A DNA stretch of 64,000 bases. Source: Asterias amurensis (taxonomy: Eukaryota > Echinodermata > Asteroidea > Forcipulatida > Asteriidae). The stretch is taken from NCBI RefSeq assembly GCF_032118995.1, contig NC_092667.1, positions 4,208,931 through 4,272,930 of the forward strand, in the 5' to 3' direction. Both the position numbers and the translations under genes were made by a program. The notes beneath the pieces were generated by a model. That model was given only the letters and a program-made list of their open reading frames with translations, made no database searches and was not told where the DNA came from. Position 1 is the stretch's first letter. Each line of letters opens with the position of its first letter. Positions 1-13,064 of this stretch are shown here, one piece after another.

Positions 1-1036
1 ATTTATTTATTTACTTGTTTGGGTGGGAGCGATTGGCGGGTGGCTCCTGATTGTGTAATTGAAGTTTAGTTTTTTCTTACTACGATTTCATACAGTTCCA
101 GCAAGAGAGATTGGTTTTCAAATAATTATTCGCATAATAGTATGAAGATGATTTTTCCTCATTGTCTTTGTCTATTGATCGATGAGTAGGCTCACTCTAT
201 GACAGCGTAATCTACAATTTTAATCAGTCAACCTCTCAGGAGCACCCGAGGCTTACGGAAGCCCCCCTCCCAGTAATGCGAACGTCTTCAAAGACATCTT
301 AGATTTCTATATGGGAGGTGACATACTCGGAAACATTTTAGGTCAAGTCTGGTAATATTAGAATTCTCGCCCAAGGGGGGAGTACTTGACGCAATACTTG
401 GGGCGATTGGGCGCTGATGAAGTGTTTTGAAAGAAGAATGTTAAGATGGTGTTGTAAACCCAGAGGTGTTCTAAACACACATCATAGATCATGCTGAACG
501 GGATTTATGCCTGTTTGTTAAGGGACTTTGTTCAGGTACCGTATTGAATATATTATTAATCCACCTGTGAATTTTGGATTGGGTGAGACAGAATGCGTCA
601 ACGATACGATGAATATTGCTTAGTTTTGTACCCGCACTTTTAATCGATTTCTTAATTAGGTTGTGCTTATAAACTTTAAGTACAGTACATAATGCGTCGG
701 AACAACGACACATTCAAAATAAGACTTAGGTCTTAATTTAACTTCATACAAACTGGTATAACACACTATCTACCCCTCCCCTTTACCGTATTTCCATCCC
801 TTTGAAGCACAAGTTCTTGGCACAATTTCTTGATAAAATATTTACAATGGAACCGCTTCAGTACGACAACTTTCCTATAATGAATACAATCATATTAAGA
901 TGCACTTCAGGTAAACTAAACAAAACACCCAAGACACAAGACGAGAAGGTAAAACATAACCAACAACCCGAAATATTCTACCCCTGTTTTCCCTTGTGCA
1001 TACAAAATCTTTATCTTTTATGCATGAAGTTAAACT

Positions 1037-1911
1037 AATGTCTTTCTTAAACCTTAAGGGAGTTTTCTCTGCAACCCCTGTACTTGGGGGTTGGACGAGC
1101 TGTTTCTGCATCATGCGCCCGATTGGTTCCAAGACGGCCACCTGTCTTGGTTATTGATCCAAGACGTGTCTTTACGCATCTGTCTTATTTAGTTATGCCG
1201 GTCCGACTAGCCTGAATTTGCTACTTCATGTTTGCACGAGTTCCATCTGGGATGAGGGTTCCGGAAGACGGAGTTTTTCCTCAACCGTTAGAAAAGTATT
1301 TACTGAAACAATTACTTCGAATGTTCTTGCGCTGTCGTGGGTTTCGTCAACAGTTTGAAACAGAGAAAACTTTACTGCTCCAGGGTTTTGTGAAAACACA
1401 ACTCACTGATTTGCCAGTGGCTCAACTCATGCATAAGTGTATAATAAACTTTCTTATTAAAAATTTAAACAATTTAACTGGACTGAAATAAATGTTGCCC
1501 ATCAAATACATTTGTGTACAGCAGCATATCGAAATCGTTCCCTTGATAAAAAATATCCGATGTGTGTAATATTTGTGTGCTTCAAACGCTTGTGAAATTT
1601 GTACATTCCTCCGGAAAACTTCTTCAAAAGAACTCTTAATTTGCCGAAATAATGATTGTTTGTATTAATCGATAGCTGCACTTAAAGACCACACGAGCCG
1701 GCAAGATCGTTCCCAGAGGGAAGGGGGGACGAGCCAATTAATGCAATGATGAGTGACTTATTAGAAATTCTATCGGACATGTGAATGGCCATGACCCCGT
1801 GTAAGCCTATGTGGTAATATGGAACGTTTAAACTAATCTTTTTCTTGATCCTTGAGGGAGTTTTCTCTTCAACCCTTATCTCGGGGTCACTGAGCTGTTT
1901 TTGCATCACCA
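1037..1911. repeat. Two diverged direct copies of an 80-bp dispersed repeat
   Basis: Positions 1,037-1,115 and 1,831-1,911 share an extended match. Both contain the words GGGAGTTTTCTCT, CAACCC and GAGCTGTTT, and end in TGCATCA. On the minus strand both give short peptides with the shared pattern MQKQL...EKTP.R.KK.ISL, but each frame stops quickly, so this looks like repeat relatedness and not a gene. The family was not identified. Confidence 0.5.
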
Positions 1912-4900
1912 CCCCCCCCCCCCCCAATCTAATTTTCAGTGTGCACAAAACGGACATCACCAAATTGAGGCTGGAGGAAATGAGTCTGTTGACGGGTATT
2001 GACGCAAATTTGTATCCGTCAGCTAAACATGGAACCTCAATTGCTTGTCCATTTATTATTATAGATGATAGTGCAACAGGACAACTATCCCCAAATCATT
2101 TTGAAATCTCAGGGGTAAAGACCTCGAGGTTTCCCCTGTAACACCAATGTGTGAGGACTCAGTCTAACAAATTTAAAAACACCAAATAAAAAGTACCAAT
2201 TGTTGAGCTTTCCGTGTACTTTGAAGTCGTAATAAGTGTGTTTTTCATTCCCCACAAACACAATAATAATAGATCATAATAACGAAAGGATCATGACATT
2301 TAAGATCAAATATTCACCGAATATAACCATTCACGACCCCGTATGATTTATTACATATCTCCCACAGTCAAAATATGTTTTTTATAGAAGTTGAAATGAT
2401 ATCTACACGCTGTTAGTGCTTATCATAATTTTGCCCAAGGCCGAATTACGAGACCTCCACAATTACCCTCTTATCCACCGGTCTCATCAAAAAAGTTCCT
2501 TTGAATTTCCACTTCTTAATGTGATGCAATTGAAAGGGTAGGTTTTTTTTCAATGATCAAGATACGGCAAAACAGTTTAAGAACCGCTTCTCTGATAGTC
2601 ACCGAGTGTGTTTTGATTTGATAATATTCTATTTTATGTGAACTCCTTTTGAGTCTGAAGAAAGTACAGCACTGCGTTCGGGTTTTGATGGATGCAAAAT
2701 AGCCGAAGGAGTATGTGGCTATTATTCCAGATTGCGTTATGTGTATTTGAAATCAAAGTTTTCACGTCTTCTTCTCTAAAAAAATAAATAAAAAAAATAA
2801 AAAAAGGGCTGTGATGAATTGAGTAATTGAATCACTTTTCAAAGCGGATTCTTTTGGAGAATGTGATGATGCTTCAATATTGCTCGGACACTTTACATCT
2901 TTATTTCATTAATAACTACATATCCTCGTACCAAACACGATTGGGATGTTGATGTAGATGGTTCAATATAAGCAAGTTAAATTGATTAGGAGCAACAATT
3001 GTTTTCTGTGGGACGACATTTTTCTTAGGTGTTTAATATCATATATTGTTTTTAGGTTTTATATTATGAAAGAAAGCTAGAGGGTGAATCAATTTTACAT
3101 TTCCTTGGAAGTAACTATGGGAGGTTTACACTGCAAAAACTGAGGTGTTGACACATTTTGTTGTTACAGAAAGATACAACTTTTAATAAGATTTAATACC
3201 ATCGGGGTGTTGAACTAACACTATGCCTAAAGAGGTTACATTAATGTTAATACAATTTAAATTTTGATTTTCTCTTCTGGTTCTACGTGAAAACACCCAT
3301 GGTGTCAATGTTAACCCCAATGGTGGCATGTTTAATTTAATGTTAAAACATTTTGCCAAGCCCGATATATTTGTGCTTAGTGTATTTATACTAAAAGGCA
3401 TTGCTTGGAATAGCTGATTGTCTGCTAAGCTACGGTAGATTTTTGTGTGCTTGATCAGAAGACTAGTGTCCAAGCTTAATATAAATCTTTTGAACGCTCA
3501 GCGAATTACCAAGGAAACATGACCAACAAAATATGTTTTTTTACGTCTATGTCTATTTCTACAAAGCTGTGCTATTTCACTATTAATTTTCATATCGGTG
3601 TGGGATTAAGCCTATTATAATCACTGTACACACCATATCTGATTATTTAGCTGCGGGAGGGCAGGGAAGCCTATGGCAATTTTAGCAACTGAACGTGACA
3701 AAAAATTGCTGTTGAGTAACAGGGTTTTGCTGTAGCTATATAGACGCTGTTTTAGTGCGCACACAACCATCAGTGGCTCAGACTACTGATTGTGATGTCG
3801 TCATATACGTGCAGTGAAAAGAAAGATATATTATTTGGTATTGAGAAGCAAAATATCGGCACCTTGGAATATGACGTGACATTAAGGTAAATACTCATAG
3901 TGGTGTATCAAACGCGTTATCAAGAACAGCGAAAGCAAGATGCCAGAGTTAACGGCTTCGGCTATGGCTTACTCTGAATAGTCGTAAAAGTTATTACTGC
4001 AGCCAACGGCTATAGCCATAGCCAAAGACGCTTGATTTGGGAAAAAGTGGCTTTTAAATAAACCATAACTTCGAAAATACTTTTTACGGAGTCGAAGCGG
4101 AAATCGTGGCTTTGCCTCGGAAAGGGTCTACGTGTCGGCCTGTTGCGGATCAAGAGAAGACTCAAGTCTAAACTTCCACCCCCATTTGAGGGTTAGCCTC
4201 ATGAATCTAACCTCATACAAGCCTGCACTAATTGAGACCAGATCGTTAAGCTCTACAAATCTGTATTCAGTATCGATTGAGGGAAAACTGTGTTCGTCTT
4301 TTTACCATGGGAATCTGTTTTGACAAACGACACAACTTCAATGTCTAATCTAATGCACCACATGGAGAAGACGAACCACAGGCTTTCTTTTTATAGATTT
4401 TTTCAACCTTAAATATCTAGTTTTCATTATTAATTGACGAGAGCGATCGTCTACAAGTCTGAGCCCAATCAAATAAAGATACTTCTTATCCCAATCATGA
4501 GCAATCAATTCTCATCGTTATACCTTCTTGTGACGTATAGTCATCGAACGTCTTGCGTCCTCTATCTTCAATTTGAAATGTTTTCTTTTTTCCTTTTTTG
4601 AGACCTGGTCAATTAGTGGCTAGCGAATTGCACTCGAGTGGGCTGCTAATATGCAGATCTGAGCATACTGATCGAGATTGTGTCTACATTGTCACCACCT
4701 GAGTCAACAGCCTGGCCACTGATTGGTTGTTTTCATATCGAGTCTGTGAGCAGATTCAGAGAGTGTGTTTTCATTCGACCGAGGACATTGATCGCGTCTT
4801 AGACATGCATGTTGTCGTCGGAATGAATCAGGGATGTTTAGTGATTTGATGGCATGCACACCATAGTACCAACCAGTGTTCTTTTGTAGTCCTGGTTTTG

Positions 4901-5833
4901 TTTCAAGCTTGTAACCGAGATTGCACCTTCTAAAACATTTCAGATTAACAACAATTATCATTTGCATGAACTGAAAGTCTGTCAGTTCAATTATTTGCAA
5001 AGGTCATGCAAATATTTAACATTCTCCTCTGATTTTTATTTTATTTTATGTGAAGTGGTTTACATTATGATTTATGCCTTGAAAAACAAACGACGTTGTT
5101 AATAACAACATGAGTACAACTACTCACAAAAATAGCTTCTAGAGAAAAACAGATAATAAAAATATGATGTGCAGACTAATTATTTAACTATTTATAGAAT
5201 ACTGCATCTAATAATAGAATCATTACAAAGCTTCATGCTGAGCTGCTGTGAACCACTCCATGGATTTGTTTTATTAGAGTGTTACAAGGTGAAGACACCA
5301 AAGACCACGTGCAAGACATCTCCGTCCGACAGAAGAAAACTACATTATGCAAATTAGTTATTGAATTATTCATTAAGAGATACCATGCCTTCAAGGTTGT
5401 CTCCTTGATTAATGTAATATTCAGACGCTGATTTAATTGTTATTGACGTCATTGAAAGGCAGATTTAGTCATGGCGACGCGTATTTCAGGTTCCTTCTTT
5501 GCAATTTTGTCCCTTCTTTTTTCCCTTCTTTCTTTCTTATTAGTTGTCTTCAAAAGATTCAATTTTAATGTAACGAGTCTGTTTCAAACAACTCAAGTTT
5601 CCAAACGAAATCAAAAACATACTGCATGTCTGCCAAGCTGTCGCGTGGTTTGTAGACATACTGCTGTCTATGTTTGCATTTTAAAAACCTAAATTTCAGT
5701 ATTGGTCGAAATGGTGTTTAAAATACACTCTCTGAACATTATTATGTGTGGGTGCAGAAGTGTTCTGACATTTTACTTGAAAGTTTCAACATATGCTACT
5801 AGGAATTTGTGAAATTAAGTTGTAAATTATTTA

Positions 5834-6065
5834 TGACCAGATGGTAAAAATTAATTGAATGATAATCATACCTGTATAAATATATTACTTTCGTATTAAT
5901 ATAATTTTCTATTGTTTCGATATTATTTTCCTAAATGCATTTTGAGGGGTTTTATGGCAAGATGGTAAACAGTAATTGAATGATAAATATACCTGCATAA
6001 ATATATCACTTTCGTTTTAATATAATTTTCCATTGTTTTAACATTATTTTCCTGAATGCATTTTT
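5834..6065. repeat. Two-copy tandem repeat, period about 121 bp
   Basis: The segment starting near 5,834 (AGATGGTAAA, TAATTGAATGATAA, ACCTG.ATAAATATAT) recurs from about 5,955 with only scattered differences. Both copies end in a match to ATTATTTTCCT.AATGCATTTT. It is AT-rich and non-coding. Confidence 0.75.
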
Positions 6066-8455
6066 GTTTTTTTTTGTTTTTTATAGATTAAACAAAAATG
6101 AAAATTTCTACAGACAACTTTGAGGCAACCAACTGCAATGCATGACACAGGGCAACTTAAGTACCATAAAAGATGAATAAAAGATGTTTATATCCATGTG
6201 TAAGCATTTTAATGTGAATTCTTTGTTTTTTTCGCGGAGATTTCCTTGCATAGGTTGCTCGTAAATGACCCCATAATATAACCCTTAAAATAAAATTAGT
6301 AAAAACTAGAGTTTACAAGCAAAGCTGAACCAAATCTTGCGCGTGTTCTTTGCGATTGTACAGTTGTTAAGATAATAACATGAATTGGCATAATTATTAT
6401 TTCTAGACAGAAAAAAATATGTAAAAAATATTATTTGAAAAAAAACTTGATGATAGAGGGGATATATCAATACTACTTCCCCTTACATTTATAACCTTGA
6501 TCGATATTAACCAATCTTGTTTCTAGACATACAGAACATGAGATACGATGAGTTTGCATTCTTTGAGATGACATTGCATCAAGACTTGAAGGACCTCTTG
6601 ATGTGGAAGGGATGCATGTGTACCTACATTGCTTGCAACATGAACATAAAACTCAATCACACAGGATCAGGTGGCAAATCTTCTCGCCAAATTGCCATGG
6701 TCAGTTGAAATAAATGAAAACTGAGACATGCAATTACGGGCATATTTCGCCGATTTCATGGACTGGTGCCCTTTCTACGCGGTAGGGGCAAGTGTGGAAA
6801 CCAACCAGGCGATGTATCATGTAATTCAATTAGTGATTAGTATTTCGGACACTGTGAATAAGCGTTGACTGGGTTAGATGGGTATAGGTAAAGTGTATAG
6901 TCGTAAAAACACAATTTTGTCGTGAAATAAATTTTAAAAATCTGTCATTGCAAGAACGATTGTTAATATCGATGGGTTAAACGTACATATCGCTTTAGAT
7001 AACACTTCGATCACTTCTGGAAGCTCAATGATTATAAAAATTAATACTTCCCTCGAGAAAAACCCAACTAAATGAATAATTTAACTAAAACGTGACAATC
7101 GATCTTCGGTAAGATGCTTGGTTGGTGCAATGGTGTGTTATCCCTAAACCTAGTGAGTATTGCATCTATAGGCCTACATAAAATTGCAAAGTTGTATCCA
7201 AATTATCCCTTTAAATTGGACACTGTACATAGAAAGGCATAATTTGTTAGCTAGGTGCAACTGCACGTCCGAAATATGAAATATTGCATGAATGGGGAGC
7301 AATTTGATGAAAATTTCTGAGGATGTACACTTCTTCAAATTTCCATTAATTTTAATGAATTTTACTGAGTGGCACCGACTAATGGAATTTGTACTTAATT
7401 TTGTAAGATTTTAGTATTATTAATTTATTATTTGTTTATTTATATATTATTTCTCAAGTAATCTCCTTGTTTGTTTTATTATATTTTTATTTTTTTTGCA
7501 AAAATAGTCACAAGGGCCTAGCGTTTCGGTCCTTGTATATTCTTTCTCGAAGGCTTAAAGGCTATTTTGACTAAGCTTGTTTTTATTATTTATTTTCAAC
7601 ATTTTCTTAGAAATAGAGTGCTGTTTTCAATGTTTCTGGATTATTGTAAACATGTGTTCTTTGTTTGTGTTCTCCAATGCGGCAATTGCTTTTAAACCTC
7701 AAGTTTGACTATAATGTTTTGAAATTTTACGAAGGCTTTCCAGTAATCCTGTTCATAAAACCAATAATTTATCCACCATTATTTGTTTTCTTTCGTTTAG
7801 CTATTGTACTTATGTTCTTTCACACTATTTCTTGGAGACTAAAACAAGATTCAAACCTTTTATTTTAATTATATACATGTTTATGTCAACATCTTTTTAA
7901 GAAGTATTATTAAATAAAATAAATCAACTCAAAGCCTGTTTTATATTATCATGAACATGATTTGGAAAGAACTAACAGCTCAATCAATCAATAGTACAAA
8001 AAATATAACTATTAGGAATTTGTAATTTAAAAATGTTGTAAAGATAACATGAAAACTATATAAAACACAAACCATAACTTGAGGTGCTGCATTAATTTAA
8101 CTTTGTTAATCTTTTTCGTCAGACTACATTAAATTGTTTAATAAAATAATAGGATGTGGCAAGGATGAAATAAAGCTGGACAAAAATACTTCACATTCAA
8201 TTTTCCACACGAAAGAAATTAACTTTAATACTACGTAATTTGTTTCTTTGATGAACTTAAGAAATTGTAAAAGTATAACTTTTACTGGCAATTTAACTTA
8301 AAATATATATTGTTAAGTCATTTGAAATGCTTAACTTTTGTGTTGTATTGTAAACTTTCCACACACAAAAAAATATAACATTGATCCCAGGAAATGTTAA
8401 AAGAGGAAAATCATGGCACACAATGGTACAAAGTGGTACAACAACGTTAGCTTAC

Positions 8456-8821
8456 CTGTATAGCATTAGTTACATTCCAACCAGCATCCCATGTAGATAT
8501 TTGTTTCTTGACAATGTTCACATTACTTCCTTCTCCGTATCCACCTCTCTGTCCAGCAGCAGACGCTGCCTGCTGGTTCCAGCCCGGTGCCACGGCCCCA
8601 TTCACGGCGGTTACTTTACCCTTCTCTGCCCCTCCTTGCTTCGTAAGTACCGCATCATCTTCCTCCGGACCCAGTACAGACAGCTCCGTAGAATCACACT
8701 TAGCGAAATGAAGATGCTCTTCATCGAGTCTACCTCGGGGAAGTAGACCGCCGACAAAATTCCGTATTCTGGCGACTGGGGCCCCTAAACCCGGTATCGG
8801 AGAGTAGCTCGACATACTCAT
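8456..8821 (-). CDS. SLC32A1: Vesicular inhibitory amino acid transporter (VGAT/VIAAT-like), first coding exon only
   Basis: SLC32A1 is the synaptic-vesicle H+-coupled transporter that loads GABA and glycine. This exon gives 122 residues from the ATG at 8,821; an in-frame TAG lies a few codons upstream, so this is the first possible ATG. The exon ends CAG|GTAAGC in phase 0. Residues 1-108 are a hydrophilic, Gly/Ala-rich cytoplasmic N-terminus of the kind expected before the first membrane segment. Residues 110-122 read TWDAGWNVTNAIQ, very close to the strongly conserved block of SLC32A1 just before TM1 (WEAGWNVTNAIQ), and the exon stops right after that block. The transmembrane part is not visible at lower coordinates and must lie past the left edge or after a very long intron. 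An SLC36-type amino acid transporter is less likely, because WNVTNAIQ is characteristic of the vesicular family. Confidence 0.85.
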
Positions 8822-10324
8822 AGATCGGCTGGGTTTTTCAAATCCACCGGAAACCACTTTCTTCTAAGACTTCTAGAGCCAAAGTGAGAGTATTTAGGCC
8901 AATGCAGCCAACAACTCTCTGCGCGACGCTCACACACAATCTCCGTCTTTCTTGAGCGACCGGCTTCTACCGTACTACTGCAATCTCAACGTGACGTCGT
9001 GCACTGAACTTTAATAAGAAACCACGCCCAGAAGACTGGCTGTGTTGCAAGCTCAGTCAATATGCACTGTATTGAGTTATCAACCTCATCTAATCGTTAC
9101 TGTAAAAGTGTATCTTCAATAATTTAAGAGTCTAACTAAGACACAACTATTTTTAATGAACATGTGCGAAAGGTAAGACGCGAGTGGGCTCCAGAGTCAA
9201 TTAAAGTCATATCTTAATTATTTATACTGATAGGAAAGTCAACTAAATGTGTTTTTTTCACTACAGAAGTATTATTGATATGATTTGACATGAATTCAAA
9301 AACGTCCCATTTAAATAGTTATTTCGAAGCGAGCCCTTTCATAAAACCAAAATGTATTTGCTCTTGAAGATAAGGCAAATAAGATTAAAACATGGTGGAA
9401 AACTACAGTAAGAAAATAATATTAGTCTGGAGAAGCCAATATCTACATCTAGTGACTCTCCATATGATTTGTAATGATAATATTACGCATTGATCGGTTG
9501 ATTTGGCTGCAGAAACATGGCATTTTATACTGAATTTAATCCATCAAAAAATGCTGCTGTGCCATCTTTGTAATCCTTAAGCTATATGATTTCATGCTAC
9601 TGCCAAAAATGACAATAACAAGTCTCAGACGTCTCTATTCAACCCAATTGTTTCTATTTATAGGACTTCATTTAACCTTCAAATTGGGTCCCTTTGATTA
9701 ATGATTCGTCTGGTTCATAGCAGACCTTCAATTTTAAAGATACCTCAAAACCCATTACAAAAAAAAAAATCAATCTTCAAGTCAATTAAAAAACTTCTTC
9801 GAAAATTTTTCCTCAGTTCAAATTTTTGAGCTAATGTAATAAGTTTTCACCACATTAAATTGTTTCAAAAATAGAGTTTCCTGTGATTTAATCAATGGGA
9901 TTGAGTTCACACTATTTCTTTTGCCTCACAATCAACAAACAACCATTAATGTTCATAAAATGCAAACAGTCATTGTCAATACTTAAAATTTCCAGCATTA
10001 TTGACTACAGTAAAATCATTCAATGCATTAAATTTCCTTGAATACTTTAGCTAACAGAAATTATATTCCATTCACACATTTTTCCAGAGATGGGCAGAAG
10101 AAGACAAGGGTGTAATGTTTAATGGTACTGTGGTTCAATCGATTCCATAATGTTTGAACGTGTATTGAAGTGGCGAGGACGTCACAATGGGTCGGCGTCG
10201 AGACGTAGAAATAACAAAACCATCGGGTGCCATTCAAGGAAGCACACTGATGGGTCAAAATTGAATTAGGACAAATTAACGTTGCTTTCAGGTCTTTAGA
10301 GTGAGTGGTGGGATTGGGAAATAT

Positions 10325-10800
10325 ACTGTGTTCAAATGAAAAACGACCATTGCATGACGTAAAGAAGTGTAGAGGTACAAAGTCATATTTTGTTACATGG
10401 TTTCCAATATGGCAACCTTCACTAATGGCCAAAATGCGGTGTTGCAACCAAACATTTCCATGGGTGGGGGGGGGGGGCAAGCCAGGGTAAAAACTTAATT
10501 CGGGGATGGGATGGAGGTAAAAGATATACAACAATTGATTGCGTAAAGAACTATAGAGGTACACATTAATCTTCTTTGCAAGGTTTTCAAAATATGTTGA
10601 TCTTTGCTAATGACCAACAATGGCATTACCAAACACTTTTGGGGTGGTGGAGGGGGGCAAAGACACATTCAGCAGGAATACAATGAAAACTCCTATTGCA
10701 TCATTGCATTTAAAGAAAATAACTTGATCTTCTAAAAAATAATGGTTTCTCATGGCTTCTACCCCTGACTGTGCCACTGTCAAAATTGTCTTTCCTTTTA
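10325..10800. repeat. Diverged tandem repeat, about three units of 150-190 bp
   Basis: Units start near 10,325, 10,510 and 10,660. The first two share GCGTAAAGAA/ACGTAAAGAA, TAGAGGTACA, GGTTT.CAA.ATG, CACTAATGGCC/GCTAATGACC and a G-rich run (10,463-10,476 and about 10,650). The third keeps TTGCAT...TAAAGAA. Copies are heavily diverged. Confidence 0.5.
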
Positions 10801-12127
10801 CGAACATTCTGATTAACCTGGCAATAACACATTTCTAACTTCATCGGGGAAGTTAGCTGGAAGCTAATATTTCTTCAGATGGGTTTGTATTTGAGCTCGG
10901 CAACAATCCGATTTTGTTCTTTTATCGTTTTTTTTTTTTAGGTCCGTTTAATTTTGAAACATGAAATAGCTGTGGGGGGAAACCTACCACTTATAAACCT
11001 CACTGGCTCTCAAATTGTTACTAATTGATTCCTCCGCATTATTTCCTTAAGAAATATGTCCATTGAATTCCGCTACAAAGGGAATAAAGATATTCTGACA
11101 ATTGGTTTTCGCCTGGTGAAAACAAAATTCAGGGGGTGGAGTAAAGAACAACTGGAGGTGGGTTTGTTGGCACCTGTTTCTGATCTGATCTATGCCTGTA
11201 AACTTTTAATAAGGAATTGAATGAATGTTTTGTTTTAAGGATAAGTGTGAATGCATGCAATCAACCTTTTACTCTTTAAATCACATTTTTGGTTGTCCGT
11301 TAGGAGTTTAGATAATGTTTTCTTCTCTCTATCTGGAAGATGATTGTCTCCTGAAGGCCTGGATGTGTTTGTACTAACTCCATTATAAAATATTGTTAAA
11401 AATCATTCCTTTAAAGTAATTTCATTTTAGAGAGGGGGTGGTTTTTCACCCAATGAATCGTAAAAAGACTTCAGGCATGAAGCTTTCCTTGGGCATCTCA
11501 AAGCACATAAATGCAACAAGGGTGTTTTTCTTTCATCATTTTCTTGCTTTTTCGATAACACTAATTGAGCCAAAATGTTCACAGGTTACTAATGTATGCA
11601 TAGGTTGGGGTAAACCAAGTGAGGATCTGGTATTTGGCAACCACCAAAAAGTATACCCTGCTTAATAAACATGTCATTATGTAAAAATATATACATATAT
11701 AAACAGCATAACCGCCAGCTAAAAATTACAATTGTTGATAAAATTATCCATTTTCATTAGATAAATCGCATACATCGAACAAAACGTAACGCTGGTTGAC
11801 TGAGCGTGATGAAACGACGAAGGGTAAAACCCCCTAATAGACGTGTGTACTCTGCATCTACCTCCTTAAATTATAACTCATAGATGTATAGCAATTATCT
11901 TGTCACTGTCTCAATGAAGTAATAAAAATACAGCAAGTTTTTCAACCTCGGGAAAGGTTTATTTCACAAAAGAAGTTTATTTTAAAAATAAAATCATATT
12001 ATACCGATACTAACAAAATAATTGTTATGGTATACGAACCCCAAGTAATAAATAGTTGAGCTCAGTTATTCAAAAATAATAAATTAAACGTCATCATGAT
12101 GTCATAACAAAGTGGTAAGATGTCTCA

Positions 12128-12279
12128 TAGACCTTATCGCAAATACCAATGCGCAAGCGCAGACTGTTGAATGAGGTGCATTTTGGGATAGATATGAATC
12201 AAATTTTGCTACCAGCTAGACCACAATGCACCTAATTCCAAGCTTTACGCGCGCGCCCCAGTATTTGCGAAAAGGTCTA
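12128..12279. mobile_element. Short TA-flanked inverted-repeat element (family M4), copy 1
   Basis: The element starts TA-GACCTTATCGCAAATAC and ends GTATTTGCGAAAAGGTC-TA. The ends are near-perfect inverted repeats of about 17 bp with TA on both sides, as expected for target duplications of mariner- or PIF-type non-autonomous elements. A GC-rich subterminal stretch follows on each side (GCGCAAGCGC and GCGCGCGCCCC). A second, inverted copy lies at 61,685-61,835. There is no coding capacity. Confidence 0.75.
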
Positions 12280-13064
12280 TGTACGCATTCTTTTAACAAT
12301 GGATTAAACATTATGTATAACATTTACGGGAAGAAACAATTGTTGAATCTCTTAGCTCGGTTATTTGCATATGTTACATATAAATTTACACACTCTTAGC
12401 TGCTGATGATTTCTCTATACGATACCGGACAAAATCTTGTTCGACATCTCAAAACTAGAAATCAAGTAATTGTTAATACTCAAGATGAAAGTGAAATCTA
12501 ATCTCAAGTTTTACTTTTAAAGGAATTGTACACTATTGGAATTCACCTCTCCTCTGGTCATCAATCAAGACAACATTTATACAATTTCATCAAAATAAGC
12601 GATTCTATTCAAAACAACAACTAAATCAATGGGCTTTAAGATGGCACAAACCTAACATCATTCCATTGTCTCATAGTGGAACTTTGACGAGAAATGTGCA
12701 TAATTGTTGATGACGGGTGGGTGAGCTTTTGAATTGGCATCTTGCGTGGTTCTGTTCTTGTGTTAAATGCTAATAAAGTAGGATTTGGGACATTGCATAA
12801 ACACACAATGCTTCCCGAATTGTGCTGCAATAAGACACAAAATAATATACAGAATGTTTAAAAGCATGGCCTTTCTTTTTAAAAGCACAATCTTTCGTAA
12901 AATCTTTCTCGTCAATTTAGTTGAAGGTTATTCAACGCTAATAGAGACGTGTGGCTCATTTTCATATTCAGAGCTTTCAAAAAAGATTATGGAAGAGCTC
13001 CTCACACTGCATCTTTGACAAAAGCGCCCTCTCGTGTTCAATCCACCAAGAATCCTCTGAACAT

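Larger units (their letters stand above)
1..8455. other. Gene-free stretch, probably intron 1 of the SLC32A1-like gene
   Basis: No open frame here resembles a known protein, and no run of exons with matched splice sites could be assembled on either strand. The SLC32A1-like first exon at 8,456-8,821 (minus) ends in a good donor, so the minus strand here is most simply its first intron. In vertebrates the rest of that transporter is mostly one large exon. An exon of that size would be obvious and is absent, so the remainder should lie beyond the left edge. Only repeats are visible: a diverged 80-bp pair (about 1,037 and 1,831), a 121-bp tandem pair near 5.9 kb and a small palindrome-related fragment near 3.95 kb. 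Confidence 0.55.
8822..13064. other. Intergenic region between the R-spondin 3' end and the SLC32A1-like 5' end
   Basis: No supported gene. It should hold the promoter and 5' UTR of the SLC32A1-like gene just above 8,822 (I could not pick out a core promoter) and the 3' UTR of R-spondin just below 13,065. TTTATT near 11,957 and 11,967 would read AATAAA on the minus strand and could be distant polyadenylation signals. The rest is a diverged three-copy repeat at 10.3-10.8 kb and a TA-flanked element at 12.13-12.28 kb. A 167-codon open frame on the minus strand across 10.1-10.6 kb coincides with that repeat and looks non-genic. Confidence 0.5.

Noticed and set aside
6517-6708. Plus-strand frame of 63 codons preceded by an acceptor-like TTGTTTCTAG
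   Set aside because: No recognisable protein family, no partner exon and no polyadenylation context. It lies in the presumed intron of the SLC32A1-like gene on the other strand.
7500-7590. CTAGCGTTTCGGTCC...CTCGAAGGC, similar to tails of some retroelements
   Set aside because: There is no reverse transcriptase, terminal repeat or second copy in the window, and the resemblance is only impressionistic.
10061-10564. Minus-strand open frame of 167 codons, the longest in the window
   Set aside because: It coincides with a diverged tandem repeat and a poly-G tract, has no known domain, and amino acid use looks random.
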